DNA of 64,000 nucleotides from Variovorax sp. V213 (lineage in GTDB: Bacteria; Pseudomonadota; Gammaproteobacteria; Burkholderiales; Burkholderiaceae_C). Shown piece after piece: positions 53,304 to 62,033 of the stretch. The DNA lies in the NCBI RefSeq assembly GCF_041154455.1, contig NZ_AP028664.1, positions 3,163,001-3,227,000 of the forward strand. Reading direction: 5' to 3'. A model generated the notes under the pieces. The model was not told the DNA's origin. It saw only the letters and a list, made by a program, of their open reading frames with translations, and did no database searches. The position numbers and the translations under genes were made by a program. How positions within the stretch are numbered: the first letter of the stretch is position 1; each line of letters opens with the position of its first letter.

Positions 53304-54164
53304 CTACGCGGAAGCTCCCTCGGCGCGGATCATCCAGCACGCGGCCGTGAACCGAACTACACCGCCGCGCACATACGGCTCGAATGCGGCGCGCACCGTG
53401 TCGATGACCTGCGCACGCCTGCGCTCGTCCGCCTCATCCTGAAGCATCAGGCCCAATGGGCCGAGCCGGGTGAAATAGCCGCGCAGATCCTTCTCGGGCA
53501 TCGTGCATTCGACATCGATGGACTGGAGGTCGATGCCGGCCCAGCCGCTCTCCTGGAGGATGGAAGACACCCGATGCGGGTCGGCAAAAGCGAACTGGCC
53601 CGGTGCACCCGGCTGGCGGGCCGGCATGTTCGGCAACAGCGGCGCGGCGGCCTGCTCGGCTGTCGTCATGAATGGGTTCTCCGCAGGGCCGCGCCAAGCG
53701 AGGGCCCGAAGCGCCGCGCCGCCCCGCGCGGCCTGCCGCAGGTTTGCAAAGGCCTGCACCGGGCTGTCGAAGAACATGACGCCGAAGCGCGAAATGATCA
53801 TGTCGAAGCTTTCAGGCTCGAAGGCGTGGCGCTGCGCGTCGGCGCAGATGAAGCTTGCCGGCACGTCTTCTCGCTGCGCGCGTTCACGGGCGGCGGCGAT
53901 CATCGGCTGCGAGATGTCGACGCCGACGCAGCTGCCTTGCGCGCGGGCCAGCAGCCGCGCAACCGCCAGCGCGGTGGCGCCCGTGCCGCAACCCACGTCG
54001 AGCACCCGCTGCGCCGACCCGGCGCGCACCTGGTCGACGAGCCGGTCTTCGAACGGCTGCAATATTTCGTCGAGCAACTCTTGCGCATCGACCCAGGCAT
54101 GACCGGCGGGCCCATTCCAGAGCGCGGTCTGTTCGGTTTCCTTTTGCTGTTGCGTGATGTCCAT
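53304..54164 (-). CDS. Class I SAM-dependent methyltransferase
   Basis: The protein has 286 residues. RVLDVGCGTGATALAVARLLARAQGSCVGVDISQPMIAAARE contains the SAM-binding motif I (DVGCGTG) and the acidic end of strand beta2 (GVDIS). SFICADAQRHAFEPESFDMIISRFGVMFF is motif II/III. The substrate domain is C-terminal (PHRVSSILQESGWAGIDLQS). It is probably a small-molecule methyltransferase of the arsenite/phenol-like group. It is divergent from the MerR gene at 54239, across a strong palindrome, and probably controlled by it. Confidence 0.85.
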   Translation of the reverse strand: MDITQQQKETEQTALWNGPAGHAWVDAQELLDEILQPFEDRLVDQVRAGSAQRVLDVGCGTGATALAVARLLARAQGSCVGVDISQPMIAAARERAQREDVPASFICADAQRHAFEPESFDMIISRFGVMFFDSPVQAFANLRQAARGGAALRALAWRGPAENPFMTTAEQAAAPLLPNMPARQPGAPGQFAFADPHRVSSILQESGWAGIDLQSIDVECTMPEKDLRGYFTRLGPLGLMLQDEADERRRAQVIDTVRAAFEPYVRGGVVRFTAACWMIRAEGASA

Positions 54165-54213
54165 GATCGTTTCTCCTTGGCTGGCCTCGAGAGGCGGAAG
54201 CTAGACTGTGCAA

Positions 54214-54231
54214 CTTCAAGTCGACTTGAGG
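54214..54231. promoter_or_regulatory. MerR-type operator, near-perfect palindrome
   Basis: CTTCAAGTCGACTTGAGG: a perfect 14-bp core (TCAAGTCGACTTGA), and the outer bases fit on one side. On the minus strand, TTGACC (a -35 box) precedes it and a weak CACAGT lies 19 bases later, the spacing typical of MerR-controlled promoters. It closely matches the consensus SoxR box CCTCAAGTTAACTTGAGG. It lies 8 bases before the MerR start codon. Confidence 0.75.
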
Positions 54232-54238
54232 TCAAGAG

Positions 54239-54691
54239 GTGACAACGACAACGACACATCTGGACATCGCCCAAGTGGCGCAGCGATCCGGCGTTCCCGC
54301 ATCGACGTTGCGGTTCTATGAGGAAAAGGGGCTCATCGGCTCCACCGGCCGGCGTGGCCTGCGCCGCCTGTTCGACCCCGGCGTGCTGGAACGGCTGGCG
54401 CTGATCGCCGTCGGGCGCGCCGCGGGCTTCTCGCTCGATGAGATTGCACTCATGTTCGCGCCGGAAGGCAAGCCGCGCATCGACCGGCAGATGCTCGCAT
54501 CCAAGGCGGACGAACTGGACCGGACGATCCGCAAACTCGGCGCCATGCGCGACGGCCTGCGGCATGCCGCCGCCTGCCCTGCTCCCAGCCACATGGAATG
54601 CCCGACGTTCCGCCGCATCCTGCGGGCGGCTGCGTCTGGAGCCATCAAGGCCCAAGGGAAGAAAGGCAAGCGACCGGGCGTCCCTTCTTGA
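54239..54691 (+). CDS. MerR-family transcriptional regulator
   Basis: The protein has 150 residues from the GTG at 54239. LDIAQVAQRSGVPASTLRFYEEKGLIGSTGRRGLRRLFDPGVLERLALIAVGRAAGFSLDEI is the MerR HTH plus wing and the start of the dimer helix. The effector end has HAAACPAPSHMECPTFRRIL, with two Cys 9 apart. This is not the four-Cys cluster of SoxR, so it is a related but distinct sensor, perhaps of a metal or an oxidant. It likely controls the divergent methyltransferase from the palindrome at 54214-54231. Confidence 0.9.
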   Translation: MTTTTTHLDIAQVAQRSGVPASTLRFYEEKGLIGSTGRRGLRRLFDPGVLERLALIAVGRAAGFSLDEIALMFAPEGKPRIDRQMLASKADELDRTIRKLGAMRDGLRHAAACPAPSHMECPTFRRILRAAASGAIKAQGKKGKRPGVPS

Positions 54692-54783
54692 TTGAACGCC
54701 GAGCGGCGACACGGGAGCCGCGCGTCCGGATCAACATTAAGATCCCCCCGCCCTGAACTCCGCCATCGGCCCCTGCATCGCCC

Positions 54784-56373
54784 ATGACGCACCACCTGCG
54801 CCGCATCCTCTGTGTCTTGCTCTGCCTGCCAGCCTTGGCCTCTGCGTCGGGGTCCACCGAATTCACCGCCGCCCTGCGCGAAACGACGGTGGGCGGCAAT
54901 GCAGCCCAGGCCTTCTTCCTCATTCGTATGTTGCGCAGCGCCGACGCGCCTGCTGCCGATGTGGAGGACCTGCGCCGCGAACTCCTGCATGCGTATCTGG
55001 CCCAGATCACTGGCCCGGCCGCTACCCCCGCGCCCCGGCCCGGCACCTGGGAGTCCTTGAAGCGCCAGCTGCCCGGCATGGCACCCGCCCCGAAAGACAC
55101 CGTGGCCGCCGCGATTGCACGCGGCCACGCGCGAAGCGACGTGCTCGATGCGCCCTTTCGCGCCGCCTGGCAAGGCGCGCTCAACCAGGGGCTGGCCCCG
55201 CGGTGGGAGACCGGCGCCGCGCGCACGCCCTTCTTCGCGATCGAGAGGCGCGACATGCAGCCCATCGCGCCCGGCCTGTGGGCTGCGCCGGCCGCCGACG
55301 GCAGAGTTCGCCTGATGCTGGCGCTGCGTCTGGCCAACACATCCACGCAGCCGCTTCCCGTTTTTCGGCCCGACATCGTTCTGGGCGGTGCGCCCGGCAC
55401 CGGGCTCGGCGGCCTGGCCTTTGCCTGCGCCTGGGATCGCCCGGAACACAACCTGAGCGTCATGCAGGCCAATGCGGTGACCATGGTGCAGCCCGGCGAG
55501 GCATCCGGGCCATTGGCGTGCGAGGCGCAGCCCGCCCCCATGCACTGGCGCGAGCAATTGCCAGCGCTCATGGCGGCCGGCGGCACCGCAAAGCCGCTAC
55601 TGGTGCCGCACGATCTGGACAACGCACGGCGCCTGTATCACCTGGAACTGGCGCTGACGGAACTCGCGCCGCAGGCCGAAGACTGGGGCCGGCGGCTGTT
55701 GACGGCACGCCAGGAGCCTGCGCGGCAATGGGCGCCCGGCGCGCTCCCGCTGGAGCCGCCCGTGTCGAGCCGTTGGGCCGCGCGGCCCCACCAGGGCTGG
55801 AAGTCGTCTGCTGCGGCACTGAAGCACTTCCTGGCCGCCACCGTGCTCGCGCTTGCCTTGTTTGCCGGCGGGCGCGGCCTGCTGCGCGCGGGCATGCCGA
55901 AGTTCGCCGTGGCGGCGGGCACGCTGCTGGCCGGCACGGGCCTGACGGTGCTGGCCGCCACGAGCCTGGGCACTGGTGGCACCGGCTACGGCCATCCGCT
56001 GTACACCGGCATCGGCTTGTGGGGTGTCTATTTCGGGCCCATTCTGCTGTGCGTGCTGGCGCTGCACGGTCTGCAAAAGCTGCTGGACAAAGAGCAGATC
56101 GACTGGTGGGACGCCGTGGCCAAAGGCTGGCGCAATGCGCTCGACCTGACTTCCACGACCAGCCGCGCCGAGTTCTGGGTCTTTCTCGCCCACTGCGCCT
56201 GGCTGTGGGCACTCGCACGCATCTGCCTCGTGCCGCTGGACCGCTGGATCGGCCTCGCCCTTCTGCTGCCGCTGCTGACGCTGACCGTGCGGCGGCTGCG
56301 CAGCATGTCGAGTACGGAAATGTTGGGATTGGGCCTATCGGCAGCATGCCTGGTGTTGCTGGTCCTGGTTTGA
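54784..56373 (+). CDS. Large signal-peptide protein with a DUF805-like C-terminal membrane domain
   Basis: The protein has 529 residues. The signal peptide is MTHHLRRILCVLLCLPALASASG. Residues about 25-325 form a soluble periplasmic domain of unknown type (MLALRLANTSTQPLPVFRPDIVLG region). From about 355 to the end there are six membrane segments (FLAATVLALALFAGG, VLLAGTGLTVLAATSLG, GPILLCVLALHGL, FLAHCAWLWALARI, LALLLPLLTL, LGLGLSAACLVLLVL). Between them WWDAVAKGWRNALDLTSTTSRAEFWVF resembles a DUF805 domain. Function unknown. The gene has no clear partners. Confidence 0.7.
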   Translation: MTHHLRRILCVLLCLPALASASGSTEFTAALRETTVGGNAAQAFFLIRMLRSADAPAADVEDLRRELLHAYLAQITGPAATPAPRPGTWESLKRQLPGMAPAPKDTVAAAIARGHARSDVLDAPFRAAWQGALNQGLAPRWETGAARTPFFAIERRDMQPIAPGLWAAPAADGRVRLMLALRLANTSTQPLPVFRPDIVLGGAPGTGLGGLAFACAWDRPEHNLSVMQANAVTMVQPGEASGPLACEAQPAPMHWREQLPALMAAGGTAKPLLVPHDLDNARRLYHLELALTELAPQAEDWGRRLLTARQEPARQWAPGALPLEPPVSSRWAARPHQGWKSSAAALKHFLAATVLALALFAGGRGLLRAGMPKFAVAAGTLLAGTGLTVLAATSLGTGGTGYGHPLYTGIGLWGVYFGPILLCVLALHGLQKLLDKEQIDWWDAVAKGWRNALDLTSTTSRAEFWVFLAHCAWLWALARICLVPLDRWIGLALLLPLLTLTVRRLRSMSSTEMLGLGLSAACLVLLVLV

Positions 56374-56555
56374 TCTCAGCCTGCCCAAGGCAGGCACCCA
56401 ACATCGCGGATAGCTTTGCACCTGGTTGCCAGACAGCCTCCTACAACACGACGGTCGTTCGACCGATGCGACGCAGATTCTGCGGATGGAGAGTTGCATG
56501 CCTGGGCACTGCAATCAACGCCGTCATTCCCCAGAAATGCCGGTTGGAGACTTTC

Positions 56556-56894
56556 ATGGCAAGCGCCAATTCAGTTATTTCGTCAGAGCGTGTCGAAGGG
56601 ACATCCGTCTACAACCCGTCGGGAGACAAGCTTGGCAGCATCGACGATCTGATGATCGACAAGATCTCGGGCCAGGTCCGTTATGCCGTGTTGGAGTTCG
56701 GCGGCTTTCTGGGCATGGGCACAGACCGCTATCCGATCCCCTGGGCCATGCTGAAGTACGACACTTCGCAGGATGGGTACGTGGTGCCGCTGGATAAGGC
56801 ACAGCTCGAAGGTGCGCCGCGCTACGCGAGCGACCGCGTGCCTGATTACGACGATGCATACAGCGGAACGGTGGACAAGTATTACGGGCTCTAG
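56556..56894 (+). CDS. PRC-barrel domain protein
   Basis: The protein has 112 residues from the ATG at 56556. VISSERVEGTSVYNPSGDKLGSIDDLMIDKISGQVRYAVLEFGGFLGMGTDRYPIPWAMLKYDTSQDGYVVPLDKAQLEGAPRYASDRVPDYDD is a full PRC-barrel as found in photosynthetic reaction-centre H subunits and in many stress proteins. The sequence contains no other domain. The 182 bases before it contain no strong promoter by eye. A role in membrane or stress adaptation is likely but not proven. Confidence 0.88.
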   Translation: MASANSVISSERVEGTSVYNPSGDKLGSIDDLMIDKISGQVRYAVLEFGGFLGMGTDRYPIPWAMLKYDTSQDGYVVPLDKAQLEGAPRYASDRVPDYDDAYSGTVDKYYGL

Positions 56895-56975
56895 GAGCAT
56901 GGGGCCGCGGCCTGGGCAGGAGGCTGCGGCCCATTGCAGTCGTTGAAATAGGGAGAGGCAAGAGAGACCGGGTAT

Positions 56976-59900
56976 TCAGCCCTTGAACGCACCCCAAGGC
57001 CCCCGACGAAACGCCTCGTCGAGCGCAACGACATTGCCGTCGACACTCAACGGCTCCCCGGTCAGCATGTTCTCCAGTCCCGCGCCTTCGAGACCCTCAG
57101 GCAGCACCACTCCGGTCCCCCGCCAGGCGCTCGCATCGGGAAGCATCGGCACGTTGCCATCCGCCCCACTCTGCGCAATGCCCGCAAAGAACCGCCCTGC
57201 CATCACCAGCAGCGTCCGCCCTTCGTGCCTTCGCGCAAAGGCCACGACATGCCGCGCCAACGGCCCTTCGACGGCCAGCCCTTCATACCCGCCTTCGCGA
57301 AAGAGCTCCGCGTCCTCGCGCCGCATCGACAACATCCGCCAGATGAACCACAGCTTCGCGCCGCCGTCGTGCGGCGCCGCGGCGAGCGCCTGCACACGCG
57401 CTGCGAGATCGGGCTCGCCGGCCATCGCTTGAAGTTGGTCGAGACGCCGGCTGCGCAGTTCGTAGTCCACCGGCCGGCGATTGTCGGGGTCGACGAGGCT
57501 GAGGTCGACAAGCTCGCTGCCTTGGTAGAGATCGGGCACGCCGGGCGAGGCGTACTTCAGCAGCGTGAGGGTCAAACCGTTCCATGCGCCAAACCACGAC
57601 AAGCGATCGGCCAGGCGCTGGATGTCCGCAAGGCATGCACCCGCTGAACGGTCCGAGAGAATTCTCTTCACCAAGTCTTCGAGCGCGGCTTCGTAGTGCG
57701 GATCGGGCTGGGTCCAGCGCGTCTGGAGCTTGGCTTCGCGCGCGGCTTTCTGCATGTACTGCCAGATGCGCGCGACGTACGCGGGCACTGCGGCCGCATC
57801 GAGGCCGCCGAACGGCAAGGTGCCGAGCAGGGTCTGGTACAGCAGGTATTCGTCAGCGCGCGAAGGCGCAGCAGCTTCCCGCCCGTCATGGCGGAGCGGA
57901 TGCCAGCGCGCCAGCGCATCGCGCCACTCGCCAGGTATTTCGGAGAGCACGTCGATGCGGTTGCGCACGTCTTCCGAGCGCTTGTTGTCGTGCGTCGAGG
58001 TCGCGAGCATGGTGTGCGGCCAGTGCAGCGCGCGGTCGGCGCTGAGCACATGAAACTCGGGCACGTCGAAGCCGAAATGGTCGGGCTCGCCGCCCACTTC
58101 GTTGAGCGAGCTGAGCGGAAAGTAGCGGTAGAACGAGGTGTCCTCCACGCCTTTGGCCGCCACGGGCGCGCTGAACTGCTGGAAGCGCATCGCGAACCGC
58201 CGCACGCGTTCGGCCAGCGCGGGCGTCGCATGCTCGGCAGCCTCGCCGCGCAATGAGCGGCGCACAAAGGCGAAGACGGAGCGGTCGGCGTCGCGGCTCT
58301 GATGCTCGGCGGCCTCGGTGGCGGCGTCGATGAAATGCGCGTCCTGCGCGGAGGGCGTGTCGACGATGTAGGTGCGGTACACGGGCATGCATGCCGCCAC
58401 GCCCGTGAGCGCGCGGCGCAATGCGTTGAGTGTGTAGTCGCGCGTGCTGCGGTCGGCCCGCGCAATCCTGAGCAGCTCGGTGGAGAGCACGTTCAGTTCC
58501 GACGACAGCGCATTGCGAATGACCTCGCGCTTGCTCGACCGGGCCACGGCTTCGAAGTCTTGCGTCTCGCCCGTGAACTCATGCCAGGTCTTGCGCAAGG
58601 CGCCGGCCGCGGCGGTGTCGACCAGCACGCCGTTGGCCACGTTGGCAAAGCGGTAGCCGGTGGTTCCGTGCACGTGCCACTCCGCCGGCACTTCTTCTTC
58701 CGAGGCGGCGATTTTCTCGGCGACCACGTACAGCGGGCGCGGCGGCCGGCCGTCCAGTCCCATGGTGGCCGGCAGCACGATGCCCGCGCGGCGCGCATAG
58801 CCTTCCTGCAGTTGCCGGAAGTAGCGCGCGGGGTCGTACAGGCCATCGGGATGGTCGATGCGCAAGCCGTCCACCACGCCGGCCGCCGCCAGGTCGAGCG
58901 CGAAGGACTGCGTGGCCTCGAAAACCTCCTCGCGCTCCATGCGCACGGCCGCCAGGTCGTTGATGTCGAAGAAGCGCCGGTAGTTGATTTCGTCGGCGGC
59001 CACGCGCCAATAGGCGAGGCGGTAGGCCTGCAGGTCGATGAGCCGATGCAACTCGTCGCGCGCTTCCTCCGATGCCAGGTTGAGCTCGGCCACCGCCGCC
59101 AGCACCGCGCGCGCCAGCGACGGATGCGCTGCGGCCAGGTGCGCGAGGCGTGCCTTGAACAGTTCCTTGTCGCGCACGCGCTCGGTGCATTCTGAAGGCG
59201 TTTGCGCATGGCGGCCTGGCAAGTGCCCGAAGGCGGTCGAGAGGCTCGCCAGTTGCGCGGTGAGCGCCGGGTCTTTCAGGTGCGCCAGCGCGCGCGCCAG
59301 CAGCACGGGATAGGTCTCGGGCGCCAGCGGAAACCGGTGATCGAAATAGCGCAACGCGAAGCTGCCCTGCGCGGCTTCGAAGTGCAGCACCAGCTCTCCG
59401 CTGGAAAGCACCTCGCCGTAGTGGCCGCCAAGCACCGGCAGCAGCACCTTGCCGGCCAGCTCCTTGTTGAGCGGCTGCCAGTCGATGTCGAAATGATGCG
59501 CGAACAACGAAGCCGGTCCGTTCTCCAGCACGTCCATCCACCATGCGTTGTCGGCGCCGAGCACGCCCATGTGATTGGGCACCATGTCGAGCAGCTGCCC
59601 CAGCCCGTTCGCCTGCAGCGCCTCGACGAAGCGCGCAAAGCCTTCGGCGCCACCCAGCTCCGGGTTGATCTCCGCATGGGCCACCACGTCGTAGCCGTGG
59701 GTGCTGCCCGCGCGCGCCCGCTGGATCGGCGAGCAATACACGTGGCTCACCCCGAGTTGCGCCAGGTAAGGCAGCACACGAATCGCGTCGTCGAAACCGA
59801 AGCCCTTGTGGAACTGAAGGCGGTAGGTGGCCCGCGGCACGCGCGCCTGCAGTAGCACAGGCGCCGGTTCCGCACCCGCGCTGCGGCGCGGCCGAGCGGC

Positions 59901-62033
59901 GCGCAGGCGTTCCGTGAGGCCCCGCATGGCATCGCCCGCTGCAAGTTCGTGCACGGTCGATACCAGCTTGCGACACCAGTTGGGGTGCGTGTCGGTGGTG
60001 CCGGGCATGTTGGCCTGCTCCACTTCGCCGGCCACGTCTTCGAGCTGGAACACCATCAGCGCCGACGGCGCCGCGGCAAGGTAGGCGTGCACGGCCTGCA
60101 TGGTCCGCGGCGAAGGCGTGGCATGTGCCAGGGCCTGCGCGGCCTCGTCCTGCGACAGCAGGCCCGCCTCGCGCACGGCGAGCAGCAAGCGGATGCGTTC
60201 CTGCGCGCGGTTCAGCAGCTGCGCATCGAACAGCCGTGCGTCGGGAAAGAGCCCGAGCGCCAGGCGCAGCCGAAGGTCATGGCCCGACCACCAGCCTGCC
60301 AGCGTGGCGAGATCGTGCGTACTGATGGCGACCAGTGCGGCCGCCGGATAGGTCTCGGGCGGCGTGAACCCGCCGTCATGCTGCTTCTCGAAGTACAGCA
60401 GGCGATACGACAGCACATCGGCGCGCGCGAGCGCTTCGCGCATCGCGTCTTCCACCGTGCCCAGGTCTTCCCCCACCACCATGCAGCAATGGCGGTGGCT
60501 TTCGACCGCCACGATAGCCAGCATTTCCTCCACGGGGTAGCGCACGTACGCACCGTCGTGCGCGGTGCGGCCCGGCGGAATCCAGAACAGGCGCATCAGC
60601 CCCATCACGTGGTCGATGCGCAGCGCGCCTGCATGCCGCATGTTGGCGCGAAGCATCTGCACGAAGGGCTCATAGTGATGGGCACGCAGGCGGTCCGGAC
60701 GCAGCGGCGGCAGGCCCCAGTTCTGCCCGGCGGGGTTGAACTCGTCGGGCGGCGCGCCGATGCTGGCGCCGACCGCAAAGCAATGCTGCGCAGTCCAGGC
60801 GTCCGAACCGCCGCGGTCCGCCGAGACGGCCAGGTCCAGGTAGAGCCCGATGCCCATGCCAAGCGCCACGCAGCGCTCGCCGGCCCGTGCCAGCTGGCGG
60901 TCAGCGACCCACTGCAGGTACTGGTGGTATTGCAGGCGATCGGCGTGCTGCGCCTCGAAGGCCTGCACTTCGGACGAATCGGCTTCACGGTAGGCTTCGG
61001 GCCATGCAAGCCAGCCCCAGCACTGCGGATCGGCGGCGGCAAAGTGGGCCTGCAGCGCTTCGAAAAGCGCGTGCCGGCGAAGCGGCTCGCCTTGCGCCGA
61101 GACGAAGGCGAGAAATGCCATGCCTCTTTCGTCGGGCGCACCGGCCGGCGGCAGGTGGTGCGAGCGAAAGTGCTCGAACAGCAACTCCAGCACTTCGAAC
61201 TTTGCGGCCGCCACGCCGGCGTGGTCGACCAGCGGCGCAGCCCGCAGCGCCGCGAGCCGGCCCTGGAACTCGGGCGACTCCACGCGTCGGCGCGCGGCTT
61301 CGCAATGGGCGAAATCGTCGACCGCCTCCACGTCGATGTACAGCACGTTGAGCCACTGCCGCGATGACGGGCTGTAGGGGCTGGCGCGCAGCGGATCGGT
61401 CGGGAACAGCGCATGCAGCGGGTTCAGCCCGATCACATCGGCACCCTGCCCGGCCATGCCGTCGATCAGTGCCTCCAGGTCGCCGAAATCGCCCATGCCC
61501 CAGTTGCGCTGCGAGCGCAGTGCGTACAGCTGCACCGCCGGCCCCCAGACGCGGCCGCCATCGCGCACCGCGGGCGGCCGGTAGCAGCGGCCGGGCGAAG
61601 CGACGACCATGGTCCGGCCCACCAGGCCGTCGATGTGCAGCCAGTGATAGCCCGGCGCGAGCGGTTCCGCCATCTGCAGCGTGCAGCTGCCATGCGGCCA
61701 CGGCTCTGCGTCGGCTTCGCCCTGGCGCGAACGCCCCTCCTCGTCGCTCAACCGCCAGTGGAGCCTGCCGGAGAGATGCGGCAGCTGCAGCGACCAGTGC
61801 GGTGCATGCGCTTGCACCACCAGCACCGGCGGCATGGCGGGCACGGGCGACGAGCCGGCGCCATCCGTTTCGGCAGCACCCGCTTCCACGCCGAACTCGG
61901 CCAGCAGCGCGGCCAGGCTCTCGGGCGTGGCGTGGCGCTGCGTTCCAAAGGCATCGACATAGGTCGGCGAAATGCCGTAGTGCCGGCACAGGCGCTCGAG
62001 TGCGTCGTGGGACCAATGACCCGGATCAGCCAC
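56976..62033 (-). CDS. Fusion of 4-alpha-glucanotransferase (MalQ) and maltooligosyl trehalose synthase (TreY)
   Basis: The protein has 1685 residues from a GTG at 62033, chosen because GGAGGGCAGCGCTG precedes it and because GTGGCTGA overlaps the treZ stop by 8 bases. Residues about 1-700 are GH77 MalQ: VIGLNPLHALFPTDPLRASPYSPSSR, ALRIDHVMGLMRLFWIPPG (nucleophile Asp near 474), GEDLGTVEDAM (acid/base Glu) and ISTHDLATLAGWW. Residues about 735-1685 are GH13 TreY: ATYRLQFHKGFGFDDAIRVLPYLAQLGVSHVYCSP, LDMVPNHMGVLGADN, GLRIDHPDGLYDP (near 1057), VVAEKI and STHDNKRSEDVRNRI. MalQ makes longer malto-oligosaccharides and TreY turns their reducing end into a trehalose unit. Both active sites look complete. 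Confidence 0.93.
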   Translation of the reverse strand: MADPGHWSHDALERLCRHYGISPTYVDAFGTQRHATPESLAALLAEFGVEAGAAETDGAGSSPVPAMPPVLVVQAHAPHWSLQLPHLSGRLHWRLSDEEGRSRQGEADAEPWPHGSCTLQMAEPLAPGYHWLHIDGLVGRTMVVASPGRCYRPPAVRDGGRVWGPAVQLYALRSQRNWGMGDFGDLEALIDGMAGQGADVIGLNPLHALFPTDPLRASPYSPSSRQWLNVLYIDVEAVDDFAHCEAARRRVESPEFQGRLAALRAAPLVDHAGVAAAKFEVLELLFEHFRSHHLPPAGAPDERGMAFLAFVSAQGEPLRRHALFEALQAHFAAADPQCWGWLAWPEAYREADSSEVQAFEAQHADRLQYHQYLQWVADRQLARAGERCVALGMGIGLYLDLAVSADRGGSDAWTAQHCFAVGASIGAPPDEFNPAGQNWGLPPLRPDRLRAHHYEPFVQMLRANMRHAGALRIDHVMGLMRLFWIPPGRTAHDGAYVRYPVEEMLAIVAVESHRHCCMVVGEDLGTVEDAMREALARADVLSYRLLYFEKQHDGGFTPPETYPAAALVAISTHDLATLAGWWSGHDLRLRLALGLFPDARLFDAQLLNRAQERIRLLLAVREAGLLSQDEAAQALAHATPSPRTMQAVHAYLAAAPSALMVFQLEDVAGEVEQANMPGTTDTHPNWCRKLVSTVHELAAGDAMRGLTERLRAARPRRSAGAEPAPVLLQARVPRATYRLQFHKGFGFDDAIRVLPYLAQLGVSHVYCSPIQRARAGSTHGYDVVAHAEINPELGGAEGFARFVEALQANGLGQLLDMVPNHMGVLGADNAWWMDVLENGPASLFAHHFDIDWQPLNKELAGKVLLPVLGGHYGEVLSSGELVLHFEAAQGSFALRYFDHRFPLAPETYPVLLARALAHLKDPALTAQLASLSTAFGHLPGRHAQTPSECTERVRDKELFKARLAHLAAAHPSLARAVLAAVAELNLASEEARDELHRLIDLQAYRLAYWRVAADEINYRRFFDINDLAAVRMEREEVFEATQSFALDLAAAGVVDGLRIDHPDGLYDPARYFRQLQEGYARRAGIVLPATMGLDGRPPRPLYVVAEKIAASEEEVPAEWHVHGTTGYRFANVANGVLVDTAAAGALRKTWHEFTGETQDFEAVARSSKREVIRNALSSELNVLSTELLRIARADRSTRDYTLNALRRALTGVAACMPVYRTYIVDTPSAQDAHFIDAATEAAEHQSRDADRSVFAFVRRSLRGEAAEHATPALAERVRRFAMRFQQFSAPVAAKGVEDTSFYRYFPLSSLNEVGGEPDHFGFDVPEFHVLSADRALHWPHTMLATSTHDNKRSEDVRNRIDVLSEIPGEWRDALARWHPLRHDGREAAAPSRADEYLLYQTLLGTLPFGGLDAAAVPAYVARIWQYMQKAAREAKLQTRWTQPDPHYEAALEDLVKRILSDRSAGACLADIQRLADRLSWFGAWNGLTLTLLKYASPGVPDLYQGSELVDLSLVDPDNRRPVDYELRSRRLDQLQAMAGEPDLAARVQALAAAPHDGGAKLWFIWRMLSMRREDAELFREGGYEGLAVEGPLARHVVAFARRHEGRTLLVMAGRFFAGIAQSGADGNVPMLPDASAWRGTGVVLPEGLEGAGLENMLTGEPLSVDGNVVALDEAFRRGPWGAFKG

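Noticed and set aside
54239..54691. Naming the MerR protein SoxR because of its SoxR-like operator
   Set aside because: The protein lacks the four-Cys iron-sulphur motif of SoxR, so only the site, not the regulator, resembles SoxR.
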